A stretch of DNA of 21,689 bases. It comes from Burkholderiales bacterium. Lineage in GTDB: Bacteria > Pseudomonadota > Gammaproteobacteria > Burkholderiales > Burkholderiaceae. Positions 9,217-16,804 of this stretch are shown one piece after another. Position 1 is the first letter of the stretch. Every line of letters begins with the position of its first letter. Below the pieces are notes generated by a model. The model had not been told where the DNA came from. It ran no database searches and was given only the letters and a program-made list of their open reading frames with translations. Location of the stretch: positions 1 to 21,689 of the forward strand of contig CANBQJ010000041.1 of the NCBI GenBank assembly GCA_947371645.1, in the 5' to 3' direction. The position numbers and the translations under genes were made by a program.

Positions 9217-9241
9217 AAAAATGCCTGGTTCTCGGCCAGGC
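9217..9241 (-). terminator. Intrinsic terminator after the methyltransferase gene
   Basis: On the minus strand a GCCTGG/CCAGGC stem (9236-9241 with 9223-9228) with a 7-base loop is followed by A and five T (9222-9217). It begins 5 bases after the methyltransferase stop codon. It isolates that gene from the chemotaxis locus downstream. Confidence 0.8.
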
Positions 9242-9246
9242 CGCCA

Positions 9247-10101
9247 TCACCTGCTGGGTGCGCCAAAGAGGTATTGGTTGGGCGGCAGGTGCGCAATGGC
9301 TTCAACTGACCATGTCGCATCGATCTGGCGTTGCCAATTGCCAAAGTACTCGCCGTTGTCCACCTCGCCGCCGACCGGCTGGTAGCCAATCAGGAAGTAG
9401 TCACAGGCTCGGGCGATGTCGAACATCGGGCTTCTGGCGAGCGCAGGCGCCTCGCTCAGAGACCATTCCGCCAAGAACAGCGAGCGGCCTTCGGGCACCG
9501 GCATCGGCTCGTTGATCAACTCCGCACGGATGCCATGCATGCCCAGGTAATAGCGCTGCAAGGCTGAAAAGTACGGGAAGTCCTGGATGATGTAGCGGCC
9601 TTTGAAGCCCAGTGCGTGCAGCAGTTTGCAGGCACAACCGTAGCCACCACCGAATTCGTACACGACATCCAGTTCGTCGATGCGGCATCCGGTGCTCGCC
9701 TGAAACCTGGCCAGGTGGTAGGCATGGTGGATCAGGTTGCCACTGCTACGGGCATGAAAGAGGTAAGGCACAGGGTCGCCAACAGCCGTTTCAGCCAGCG
9801 CCGTTGACCATCGGCCCCAATCCTCTTTCAGGTAGGCCATTTCAGTCTTGAGGAAGCGCGCGTAGCTCACGCACATGGTTTCCTCGATGACGCCCCAGCG
9901 CAGGAATTTACGGGGGTCGTCGCGCAGCGCGCTGTCTCTGAACTGGTTCAGGTAACGGTCCCAGGCGGGATCAGCCTGGGTTTGCGGCCTGGACGCGAAA
10001 GCCTGTTTGAATTCTTCGATCAACGCCGATTCGTTGGCGGCCATGGCCATGGCCGGGAAATGCCTGGCCTTGATGAATTCTTTGGCAACCTTCTTGAGCA
10101 T
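9247..10101 (-). CDS. Putative SAM-dependent (sugar O-)methyltransferase
   Basis: With the ATG at 10101 this is a 284-residue protein. A class I methyltransferase nucleotide-binding motif is visible as YEFGGGYG (148-155), followed about 20 residues later by an acidic strand end IIQDFP (Asp174), where SAM ribose is normally held. The arrangement, with a long helical N-terminal part (1-140) before motif I, resembles proteins annotated as putative sugar O-methyltransferases in surface polysaccharide or glycan loci; that assignment is by resemblance only. AGGGG 6 bases upstream supports ATG 10101 rather than the TTG two codons earlier. The gene stands alone between terminators with no glycosyltransferase nearby. 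Blocks beginning at 9301 and 9601 are only about 52-53% G+C, lower than flanking genes, which hints at acquisition from elsewhere. Confidence 0.65.
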   Translation of the reverse strand: MLKKVAKEFIKARHFPAMAMAANESALIEEFKQAFASRPQTQADPAWDRYLNQFRDSALRDDPRKFLRWGVIEETMCVSYARFLKTEMAYLKEDWGRWSTALAETAVGDPVPYLFHARSSGNLIHHAYHLARFQASTGCRIDELDVVYEFGGGYGCACKLLHALGFKGRYIIQDFPYFSALQRYYLGMHGIRAELINEPMPVPEGRSLFLAEWSLSEAPALARSPMFDIARACDYFLIGYQPVGGEVDNGEYFGNWQRQIDATWSVEAIAHLPPNQYLFGAPSR

Positions 10102-10123
10102 GAGCAACCCCTGTGTGACGCCG

Positions 10124-10145
10124 ATGCCTGTCTTTGCGCGAACAC
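10124..10145. repeat. Leader sequence shared with the outer-membrane-protein gene, copy 2
   Basis: The minus strand reads GTGTTCGCG-N5-ACAGGCAT, 19 of 22 positions identical to 7482-7503. This copy ends 23 bases before the methyltransferase start codon. Both copies have the same orientation relative to the gene they precede. Confidence 0.35.
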
Positions 10146-10280
10146 CTTCGCGTGGCCATCGTCCCGCAGAACTTTACAGCGCGAGATGCCCCACACCGCC
10201 CCGCCATGGCAGGACGGGCGGCTGAACTGGGGCAATGAAGTCAAAACACAACAAGCGGCGTTTTGCCATGCCTCCACAGC

Positions 10281-10305
10281 AAAATGCCCTGCGGTGGCAG
10301 GGCAT
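10281..10305 (-). terminator. Intrinsic terminator after ychF
   Basis: On the minus strand a perfect 9-bp stem, ATGCCCTGC/GCAGGGCAT (10297-10305 with 10284-10292), has a CACC tetraloop. The stem ends in T and is followed by TTT (10283-10281). It lies 26 bases beyond the ychF stop codon. Confidence 0.85.
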
Positions 10306-10331
10306 GGTCGGCATCACTTGGGCGATGAGGC

Positions 10332-11423
10332 TCAGCTGCTGAACAGGAAGTTCAGCACGTCACCATCCTTGACGATGTAGTCTTTGCCTTCCGCACGCAT
10401 CTTGCCTGCATCCTTGGCCCCGGCTTCACCCTTGAACTGGATGAAGTCGTCGTAAGCGATGGTCTGGGCGCGGATGAAGCCCTTCTCGAAGTCGGTGTGG
10501 ATGACGCCTGCCGCTTGCGGGCCGGTGTCGCCAACGTGGATCGTCCAGGCGCGCACTTCCTTGACGCCCGCAGTGAAGTAGGTCTGGAGGCCCAGGAGCT
10601 TGTAGGCGGCGCGGATCAAGCGGTTCAGGCCAGGTTCGTCCTGGCCCATTTCGGCGAGGAACATGGCGCGGTCTTCGTCCTCCATCTCGGCCAGCTCGGC
10701 TTCGGTCTTGGCGCAGATGGCCACGACCTCGCCCTTCTGGGCCGCAGCGTATTCACGCAGGCGGTCCAGGAAGGGGTTGTTCTCAAAGCCATCTTCAGAC
10801 ACGTTGCCCACGAACATCGCCGGCTTGGCCGTGATCAGGCACAGGGGCTTGAGCAGCACCAGCTCTTCCTTGCTGAAGTCGACGGTGCGCACGGGCTTGG
10901 CTTCGTTCAGCGCAGCGTTGCACTTTTCCAGCACCTTGAGGATGGCGGCCGCCTCCTTGTCGCCCGAACGAGCGGTTTTGCTGTAGCGGTGCAGGGCCTT
11001 TTCAACGGTGCCCAGGTCCGCCAGGCACAACTCGGTCTGGATGACCTCGATGTCGGCGATCGGGTCGACCTTGCCAGCCACGTGGATCACGTTGTCGTCC
11101 TCGAAGCAGCGCACCACGTTGACGATGGCGTCGGTTTCGCGGATGTGGCTGAGGAACTGGTTGCCCAGGCCTTCGCCCTTGGAGGCGCCCGCCACCAGGC
11201 CGGCGATGTCCACGAACTCGACGATGGCCGGCACGATGCGCTCAGGCTTGACGATTTCAGACAGCTTGGCCAGGCGGGGGTCCGGCACTTCCACCACGCC
11301 CACATTGGGCTCGATGGTGCAGAAGGGGTAGTTCTCAGCCGCGATGCCGGCCTTGGTCAGGGCGTTGAAAAGGGTGGACTTGCCGACGTTGGGCAAGCCC
11401 ACGATGCCGCATTGGAGGCTCAT
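10332..11423 (-). CDS. ychF: Redox-regulated, ribosome-associated ATPase YchF (OLA1 family)
   Basis: A 363-residue Obg-related P-loop NTPase, the normal length for YchF. The G1 motif GLPNVGKS is at 9-16, the G3-type DIAGLV segment is near 71-76, and the non-canonical NVSEDG replaces the guanine-specific NKxD, which is the basis for ATP rather than GTP preference in the family. A coiled-coil insertion follows, and a C-terminal TGS domain (about 278-361) includes [11 protein letters not shown] and DFEKGFIRA. The ATG at 11423 is chosen over an in-frame start seven codons upstream because AAGGA lies 7 bases before it and [12 protein letters not shown] is the standard N-terminus. In many Betaproteobacteria ychF follows pth, but here no gene lies upstream for over 450 bases. 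A strong terminator follows. Confidence 0.97.
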   Translation of the reverse strand: MSLQCGIVGLPNVGKSTLFNALTKAGIAAENYPFCTIEPNVGVVEVPDPRLAKLSEIVKPERIVPAIVEFVDIAGLVAGASKGEGLGNQFLSHIRETDAIVNVVRCFEDDNVIHVAGKVDPIADIEVIQTELCLADLGTVEKALHRYSKTARSGDKEAAAILKVLEKCNAALNEAKPVRTVDFSKEELVLLKPLCLITAKPAMFVGNVSEDGFENNPFLDRLREYAAAQKGEVVAICAKTEAELAEMEDEDRAMFLAEMGQDEPGLNRLIRAAYKLLGLQTYFTAGVKEVRAWTIHVGDTGPQAAGVIHTDFEKGFIRAQTIAYDDFIQFKGEAGAKDAGKMRAEGKDYIVKDGDVLNFLFSS

Positions 11424-11463
11424 GGATATTTCCTTGTGAATCAAGCACTTGCCGCACCTTCAA

Positions 11464-11477
11464 GCTGCCATGGCAGC
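11464..11477. promoter_or_regulatory. 14-bp perfect palindrome upstream of ychF
   Basis: GCTGCCATGGCAGC is its own reverse complement. It lies about 40-54 bases upstream of the ychF start codon in non-coding DNA. It may be an operator for a dimeric regulator or an RNA hairpin in the leader; no known binding motif is recognised. Confidence 0.35.
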
Positions 11478-11791
11478 ATGGTGGAAGCGCCCGATCAGAG
11501 TGTTCTGAGAAGCAAGCCGAGACAGCGACGATTGGCGTCCCCGCGCGCAGTTGGCGCGGCGTTTTGTTTCAGTTTTGCCCACGGTTTCAGCCGCCAATTG
11601 TAATGATCAGCGCGGCAATGCTCCTGCAAGGGTGGCTCGCCACGGCGGCATCCACCGCGATCGAAGGCAGTGAATGACGGCCTTGAGGCCTGGGAGGGGC
11701 ACGTCGGCTTCAGATACATTCCGAAACGTTGCAAAAACACCTAAACAGGGGGTTGATTCTTTTGTGTAGTTTTTAGTGATCGGGCAATCTC

Positions 11792-11815
11792 CGTTGTCGT
11801 GTGTTCAACACAACG
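11792..11815. promoter_or_regulatory. Overlapping inverted repeats upstream of the porin gene
   Basis: Two overlapping dyads occur here: CGTTGT/ACAACG (11792-11797 and 11810-11815, 12 bases apart) and TGTGTT/AACACA (11800-11805 and 11807-11812, one base apart). They lie 65-88 bases before the porin ATG. This is a candidate operator; the regulator is unknown. Confidence 0.35.
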
Positions 11816-11879
11816 TGGCGGTGTCGACGTTTCGCCGCCTGCTTGCACAACCCATGTTCGTTCGAAAAATGAGGACACC

Positions 11880-13055
11880 ATGATGAAGCTTCAACCCAGT
11901 CGATTGCAATGTTTGACGCTCATGGCCGGCCTGGCCGCGGCGCCCTTGGCTTGGGCTGCCGACGGGCCCCAGTACAAATTCAGTGGCTTTGGCACGCTCG
12001 CAGGCACGGTGACCGATGCTGCAAACGTGAGTTTTCGCTCGTCGTCCACCCAGTCCAAGGGAGCCAACTCGACCGTAGACCTTGGCGTTGACTCCAAGTT
12101 GGGTGCGCAAGGTGTGGTCGATTTCGGCTCGGGTCTGACGGTGACGGCGCAAGTCCTGTCCCAACGCCACCGAGTGGACAGCGCCCTGGACTCCGATCAG
12201 GGCTTTGACCTGGGCATCGAGTGGCTTCTGGCGCAGTACTCGCCGAGCAGCAACCTTGACCTGCGTTTGGGGCGAGTGGTGCTGCCTGCTTACATGATTT
12301 CGGATTCACGCAACGTGACCTACAGCCAGCCCTGGCTTCGCGCGCCGCTTGAGGTTTACGGCGCGATGGCCCTCACGACGCTGGATGGCGTGCAGGCCGT
12401 TTGGCGCATTCCTTTTGGCGGCTCTGTGTTTTCAATTCAGCCCAGCTTCGGGAAGAGTTTTCCCAACCAGAGCATCGGCACAGCGGTCTTCAAGCCGCCC
12501 TACGCCCGTGTGGCCAGCCTCAACGCGACCTGGGAATACGGCAACTGGCTGGCCCGCATTGGTCAGGTCCGAGCCGGCAACGCCAACACCAGCCTTGATC
12601 TGAATGCCAGCTATGGCCTGCCAGCGGGCACCTTGGCACCGTTTGTGGTCGATATCGAAGACAAGTTCACCAACATGGGCGTGCAGTACGACGATGGCTC
12701 AGCCATCGCGATGGCCGAATACGCCACGCGTCGCACCAACGACGGTCCCGCCTCCTTCGGGGGCAAACCGTGGGCCAGGACTGACCACTGGTATGTGGCG
12801 GGTGGCTGGCACTTTGGCAAGTGGCTGCCGATGCTGGCTTACAACCAAAGCCTCGACAAGGCTGCTGCCACACCCGCCACGCCGAGAACGGGGGTTGATG
12901 TCAGCTTGCGTTACGACCTCATGAGCAACGTGTCGTTGAAAGCGCAACTCAGCCGCTACCAGTCTGCAGACCAAACTACGTTCGTGCTGCCCACCACAAC
13001 GGCCAATGACCGCAAGGTGAACATCCTCAGCGCCGGTCTGGACTTCGTGTTCTAA
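11880..13055 (+). CDS. Porin-like outer-membrane beta-barrel protein
   Basis: A 391-residue protein with a Sec signal peptide (cleavage likely after AWA at 24-26). The mature N-terminus, YKFSGFGTLAG, is the typical first strand of gammaproteobacterial-style porins. The rest alternates amphipathic strands and polar loops, with a RLGRVVLPAYMISDSRN segment near 133-148 resembling the constriction-loop region of general porins. The chain ends in DFVF with a terminal Phe, the BAM recognition signal. GAGGA lies 5 bases before ATG 11880 (8 before the second ATG at 11883); the upstream open frame lacks a ribosome-binding site. It is followed after 9 bases by a small PstS-like protein, so the two form an operon. 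The transported solute is not evident; the neighbouring gene suggests an anion such as phosphate, which is inference. Confidence 0.85.
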   Translation: MMKLQPSRLQCLTLMAGLAAAPLAWAADGPQYKFSGFGTLAGTVTDAANVSFRSSSTQSKGANSTVDLGVDSKLGAQGVVDFGSGLTVTAQVLSQRHRVDSALDSDQGFDLGIEWLLAQYSPSSNLDLRLGRVVLPAYMISDSRNVTYSQPWLRAPLEVYGAMALTTLDGVQAVWRIPFGGSVFSIQPSFGKSFPNQSIGTAVFKPPYARVASLNATWEYGNWLARIGQVRAGNANTSLDLNASYGLPAGTLAPFVVDIEDKFTNMGVQYDDGSAIAMAEYATRRTNDGPASFGGKPWARTDHWYVAGGWHFGKWLPMLAYNQSLDKAAATPATPRTGVDVSLRYDLMSNVSLKAQLSRYQSADQTTFVLPTTTANDRKVNILSAGLDFVF

Positions 13056-13064
13056 GGAGATCAC

Positions 13065-13478
13065 ATGATGAGCAAGACATCCATCAAGCATTGGGTCTCT
13101 GCGGTCGTGCTGTGCACCGGGGTGCCGGCCGCTTTCGCTGGCGGCATTGCCGTGGTCATGGGCCCGAATGCCGCACCGTTGACCAAAGACCAGATCACCA
13201 ACATCTACCTGGGCCGCTCTTTCGAGCTGAAACCGATTGACGCACCCGAAGGCAACCCCTTGCGCGAGCAGTTCTACAAGAAGCTGGCCGACCGCGATCC
13301 GGCACAAATGAAGGCGGTTTGGTCGCGCATTGTGTTCACCGGCAAGGGGCAGTCGCCGATCATGTTGCCCGACGCCGCAGACGTGAAGAAGGCCGTGAAC
13401 ACCGACGCCAAGGCCATTGGCTACATTGACAAGGCCGCGGTCGATGCCAGCGTCAAGGTGCTGTTGACGCTGGATTGA
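13065..13478 (+). CDS. Small PstS-like periplasmic binding-protein-type protein
   Basis: A 137-residue secreted protein: Sec signal with likely cleavage after AFA (23-25), then one compact domain. Segments such as GIAVVMGPNAAPLTKDQITNIYLG (near 27-50) and the Ile-Gly-Tyr stretch AIGYIDKAAVD near 119-129 match the phosphate-binding-protein (PstS-type) superfamily, but the length is about one lobe rather than the two of a full PstS (over 300 residues). Proteins of this size are usually labelled phosphate ABC transporter substrate-binding protein without evidence that they serve a transporter, and no pstCAB genes are nearby. AAGGAGA (13054-13060) precedes tandem ATG codons at 13065 and 13068; the second has the better spacing. 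It is tightly linked to the porin and converges with the hybrid kinase. It could bind an oxyanion and hand it to a sensor or channel. Confidence 0.82.
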   Translation: MMSKTSIKHWVSAVVLCTGVPAAFAGGIAVVMGPNAAPLTKDQITNIYLGRSFELKPIDAPEGNPLREQFYKKLADRDPAQMKAVWSRIVFTGKGQSPIMLPDAADVKKAVNTDAKAIGYIDKAAVDASVKVLLTLD

Positions 13479-13574
13479 TCCCGGGCTGGACGGTCGCCTC
13501 GCCGGCAACTCTGCCTTCGGATGGGCCGACGAGGGGCTGGCCTCCTGAAGCTCTGCGGGGCAGATCTGCGCCGA

Positions 13575-15476
13575 TCAAGCCCGCCGAGGCATCTGCCCCA
13601 GGTCGTCGTGGGTCGTCCAGAAAGCCACCTCGGCCAGCAAGGTGTCGCGGGTCACCGGTTTGGTCAGCACGTTGTTCATGCCGGCCGCCAGGCAGGTGTG
13701 GCGGTCCTGGTCGAAGGCGTTGGCGGTCAGGCCCAGCACGGGCACGTCACGGGCGGCCTCGCCGGCTTCGCCATGTCGGATCAGGCGAGTGGCTTCCAGT
13801 CCGTCCATGCCGGGCATCTGCCAGTCCATGATGACGATGTCGGGGCGGTGGCGCTGCAGGGCCAGCAAGGCGTGGTGGCCGCTTTCGGCCTCGATCACCT
13901 CGATGCCTGCGCCCTTGAGCATCTCGGCGGCCAGCATGCGGTTCACCAGGTCGTCGTCGACGACCAGGGCGGTGCAACCATGCAGGTCCGGCAAGGCGCC
14001 TTGTGCTTTGTCAGGCATGGCAATGGCGTTTTGCAAGATGGGCAAGGGCAGGGCCATGTCAATGCGTGTGCCCAGGCCAAGCTGGCTGCGCAGGGTCAAC
14101 TGGCCACGCATCAAGGTCACCAGTTCACGCGTGATGGTCAGGCCCAGTCCGACGCCGCCGTGGTCCCGGGTGCTGCCGTCGTCGGCCTGATAGAAGGGCT
14201 CGAACACATGGCCTTGTTCACGCTCGTTCATGCCTGGGCCGGTGTCGATCACGCTCCATTGCAGCCAGTCTTCGCCGGCCGGCGCGTCGGGCAGGGGGCG
14301 AACCGTCAGGCTCACGTGGCCAGTCTGGGTGAACTTCACCGCATTGGCCAACAGGTTGATCAGCACCTGGCTGAGGCGCAACTCGTCGCCCAGGCGCATG
14401 CGAGGCAGGTCATCGGGCAGCCCCACCATCAGCTTGAGGCCCTTGAGTTCGGCCCGGCCGCGCACCGCCGCACACGCGCGCTGGATGAGCGCCGCCAGGT
14501 CAATGGCCTGCTCGGAGGCCTCCAGCTTGCCCGCCTCAATGCGCGACATCTCCAGCACCTGGTCGATCAGCGCCAGGAGGTGCTGCCCGCTGCTCTGTAT
14601 GGTGCCCAGCAAGGCGCGTTGGCGCGGGTCGGCGGGCGCGTCGTGCGGCTGGATTTCGTTGAGCAGGTCGGCCGACACCAGCATGGCATGCAACGGCGTG
14701 CGCAACTCGTGGCTCATCACCGCCAGGAACCGGCTTTTGGCTTGCGAGGCGCTCTCCGATGCGTCGCGGGCTTGCGCCAGTTCGGCCGTGCGCTGGCCGA
14801 CCCAGTTCTCCAGGGCCTGGCGGATGTCATTGGCGCCGCCGGTGGTGCCCGCCACGATGGCCCGCACCCCGGCCGTGAAGCGGGTGATCACCAGCAGGCA
14901 AAGGGTGAACGTGATTTGCATCAGGATGCCGTTGATCAGCAGCGAGCGCGTCAACGCCTGCCAGCCGCTCTCCTGGCCCACCCAGCCCAGCCACACCGCC
15001 GGCAGGCCCGTGATCACCAGCATCAGCGTCGACAGGCGCATCGCGATGCCCCAGGGGTAGGAAAAATGCAGCAGCAGCGTGACCACGGGGAGCCATTGCA
15101 GGTTGTTGGCCGTCCAGTAGGGCGACAGGGTGCCGGCCGTGTGCAACATCGCCGTGACGCTGCACATCAGGAAATAAGCCATCACCATCACCACGGCGAC
15201 GCGCTGGCATGACAGCAGGGAGGTCGGGTCTCGGCGCAAGCGCACGTACAAGGCCAGCATGGTCAGGCCGATGCCTGGCAGGCCGATCTGGTCGTGAGGA
15301 GCCACCACGCCGGAGTGCATCTCCATGCCCCACAGCACCGCCATGGCCATGGCCACCAGCAGGGCAATGCGCCTGGCGGTGCGCACCTCGATCAGAGACA
15401 GGAATCGTTCGGGTTCGCCCTGAGGCGCGCCAGGGCCCCCTTGCAGGCCGAAAATGATGCGGCGCCATGACACCAT
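13575..15476 (-). CDS. Hybrid sensor histidine kinase with receiver domain
   Basis: A 633-residue inner-membrane kinase. About six hydrophobic segments (37-54, 63-80, 92-112, 126-140, 146-166, 177-200) form a multi-pass sensor without a large periplasmic loop. A HisKA domain follows with the phospho-accepting His256 in SHELRTP, then an HATPase domain (about 365-480; NLLANAVKFT N-box, DTGPG and GVGLGL G-boxes), and a C-terminal receiver (about 500-620) with acidic residues 507-509 and phospho-acceptor Asp551 in MDWQMPGMDG. There is no DNA-binding output, so a separate phosphotransfer protein or regulator is expected. The ATG at 15476 (MVSWRR) is chosen as the first plausible start; the frame stays open upstream but would run into the leader of the divergent gene. 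The Shine-Dalgarno is weak. It converges with the porin/PstS-like operon; the signal is unknown. Confidence 0.92.
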   Translation of the reverse strand: MVSWRRIIFGLQGGPGAPQGEPERFLSLIEVRTARRIALLVAMAMAVLWGMEMHSGVVAPHDQIGLPGIGLTMLALYVRLRRDPTSLLSCQRVAVVMVMAYFLMCSVTAMLHTAGTLSPYWTANNLQWLPVVTLLLHFSYPWGIAMRLSTLMLVITGLPAVWLGWVGQESGWQALTRSLLINGILMQITFTLCLLVITRFTAGVRAIVAGTTGGANDIRQALENWVGQRTAELAQARDASESASQAKSRFLAVMSHELRTPLHAMLVSADLLNEIQPHDAPADPRQRALLGTIQSSGQHLLALIDQVLEMSRIEAGKLEASEQAIDLAALIQRACAAVRGRAELKGLKLMVGLPDDLPRMRLGDELRLSQVLINLLANAVKFTQTGHVSLTVRPLPDAPAGEDWLQWSVIDTGPGMNEREQGHVFEPFYQADDGSTRDHGGVGLGLTITRELVTLMRGQLTLRSQLGLGTRIDMALPLPILQNAIAMPDKAQGALPDLHGCTALVVDDDLVNRMLAAEMLKGAGIEVIEAESGHHALLALQRHRPDIVIMDWQMPGMDGLEATRLIRHGEAGEAARDVPVLGLTANAFDQDRHTCLAAGMNNVLTKPVTRDTLLAEVAFWTTHDDLGQMPRRA

Positions 15477-15481
15477 GGTGT
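15470..15481. repeat. 12-bp palindrome spanning the kinase start codon
   Basis: ACACCATGGTGT is a perfect palindrome whose centre holds the start codon of the hybrid kinase. It could be an operator or chance. Confidence 0.25.
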
Positions 15482-15590
15482 GACCGTTCCCTGTGTATGT
15501 GTGGATGTTCCGTATTAGATTAACGGATTGCCGAGGCCGAGTGTTTCGGATTATTGCGGCTTGGGCCGGGTGCATGGTGGAGGTGGCGGT

Positions 15591-16751
15591 GTGAAAGCCG
15601 ATGTGTGTGTGAGTGGTTCGGGTGCGGTGGCCATGAGCCTGGCCTTGTCGCTGGCGGCCAAAGGCTGGCAAGTGGCCTGGGCGCGTGACCCGCAGCGCCA
15701 CCCGGTGGGCGGCGAAGACGTCCGTACTTATGCCCTCAACGCCCGCTCTCAAGCGCTGCTGGCGCACCTGCGTGTCTGGCCGGGCTTGCAGGGTTTCGCC
15801 TGCCCGGTTTCACGAATGGCCGTTCACGGGGATGCCGGCGGGGCTTTGTCCTTCACGGCGTGGCAGCAGTGCCAGGCTGAACTGGCCTGGATCGTCGACG
15901 CCAGCGCGCTGGAGCGCCTCCTGGGCGAAGCCATCGGTTTTTCGCCCCTGGTCCACCTGGTGCCGCCGCTGGGTGACGACGCCCAACAAGCCCATGCGCC
16001 CCTGCTGGCGGTCTGCGAAGGCAAACATTCGGCCGCGCGACAGGCCCTTGGCGTGCATTTCGAGCGTCAGGCTTATGGCCACAGCGGCCTGGCTTTGCGG
16101 GTGACATCAGACCGGCCCCACCAGGGCACGGCCCACCAGTGGTTCCGCAGCCCCGACATCCTGGCCCTGTTGCCCTTCAACCAGCCTCGCGAAGGCCACG
16201 GCTTTGGCGTGGTCTGGTCCATGCCGCAAAGCCGTGCAGACGCCCTGCTGGCAGAGGGCCCCCAGGCCATCGAACAGGCCCTGATGCAGGCTGTGCGCGA
16301 TGCCGGGCCTGAAGCCGCCGAGCAAATTGGCACCTTGCGCCTGAACGCTGCGCCCGGCGCCTGGCCACTGGCCCTGGGTTGTGCCGACCGCTGGAGCGGC
16401 CCGGGCTGGGTGTTGCTGGGCGACGCCGCCCATCAGGTGCACCCTTTGTCCGGTCAGGGCCTCAACTTGGGCCTGGCCGATGTCGATACCCTGGTGACGG
16501 TGCTGGACGACGCCCGCCGGCGAGCCCCCTGGCGCAGCCCCGGCGACGAGCGGGTGTTGGCGCGTTATGTCCGGCAGCGGCAGTGGCCCACCCAGGCCAT
16601 GGCCACCCTCACAGACACTTTGTTGAACTTGTTTGCCGACCAGCGGTCTGTGGTGAAGGACGCTCGCAACCTGGGGCTGAGCCTGGTCAACCGCTTCAGC
16701 CCGCTCAAGACCTGGCTGGTGGCCCAGGCGATGGACCGCCGGTCTGCCTGA
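15591..16751 (+). CDS. UbiH/UbiF/COQ6-family FAD-dependent hydroxylase
   Basis: With a GTG start at 15591 this is a 386-residue class A flavin monooxygenase, the family that hydroxylates the ubiquinone ring. The FAD ADP-binding motif is present but altered (GSGAVA at 9-14, without the third Gly). The second FAD motif, GDAAHQVHPLSGQG (277-290), is strongly conserved and followed by LNLGLADVDTL. The middle DG-type motif is degenerate (CEGKHSAAR). GGAGGT about 7-12 bases before the GTG supports this start; the frame extends 21 codons upstream but that part is Gly-rich and unlike protein. The gene is followed after 53 bases by the DsbC-type gene, a pairing I recall from Comamonadaceae. Which ring position it would modify, or whether it works on quinones at all, cannot be read from sequence. 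Confidence 0.88.
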   Translation: MKADVCVSGSGAVAMSLALSLAAKGWQVAWARDPQRHPVGGEDVRTYALNARSQALLAHLRVWPGLQGFACPVSRMAVHGDAGGALSFTAWQQCQAELAWIVDASALERLLGEAIGFSPLVHLVPPLGDDAQQAHAPLLAVCEGKHSAARQALGVHFERQAYGHSGLALRVTSDRPHQGTAHQWFRSPDILALLPFNQPREGHGFGVVWSMPQSRADALLAEGPQAIEQALMQAVRDAGPEAAEQIGTLRLNAAPGAWPLALGCADRWSGPGWVLLGDAAHQVHPLSGQGLNLGLADVDTLVTVLDDARRRAPWRSPGDERVLARYVRQRQWPTQAMATLTDTLLNLFADQRSVVKDARNLGLSLVNRFSPLKTWLVAQAMDRRSA

Positions 16752-16804
16752 GTCACCCCTTCTCGCCCTTCGCCCCCTTCCTCTTCACGCCCCTGAGCCT
16801 CGAC

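Larger units (their letters stand above)
11424..11879. other. Gene-free divergent region between ychF and the porin gene
   Basis: These 456 bases hold no credible reading frame; short open frames here have no protein-like composition. The region must carry the promoters of ychF (leftward) and of the porin operon (rightward). It contains a 14-bp perfect palindrome near ychF, a dyad near the porin, and an A/T-rich stretch at about 11720-11780 that may hold the porin promoter (for example TTGATT near 11752), although no -10 with proper spacing is convincing. A weak 6-bp hairpin followed by TTTT at 11541-11565 is not near any gene end. Confidence 0.6.

Noticed and set aside
9229..9236. GCCGAGAA on the minus strand as a sigma-28 -10 for the chemoreceptor gene
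   Set aside because: No -35 match at the 11-base spacer, and the bases are the loop of the methyltransferase terminator.
11541..11565. CCGCGC/GCGCGG hairpin followed by TTTT
   Set aside because: Only a 6-bp stem, and no gene on either strand ends nearby.
10497..11603. 368-codon open frame on the plus strand
   Set aside because: Antisense to ychF, which is certain from its motifs and length.
11495..11740. 81-codon open frame in the ychF/porin gap
   Set aside because: Composition is random (Arg, Cys and Pro rich), there is no ribosome-binding site and no recognisable domain.
13521..15212. 563-codon open frame on the plus strand
   Set aside because: Antisense to the hybrid kinase, whose HisKA, HATPase and receiver motifs are all intact; composition is unlike protein.
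16379..16804. Upstream in-frame extension of dsbC into the hydroxylase gene
   Set aside because: The extension is an Arg/Pro/Gly-rich shadow of the hydroxylase; the ATG at 16805 begins a proper signal peptide.
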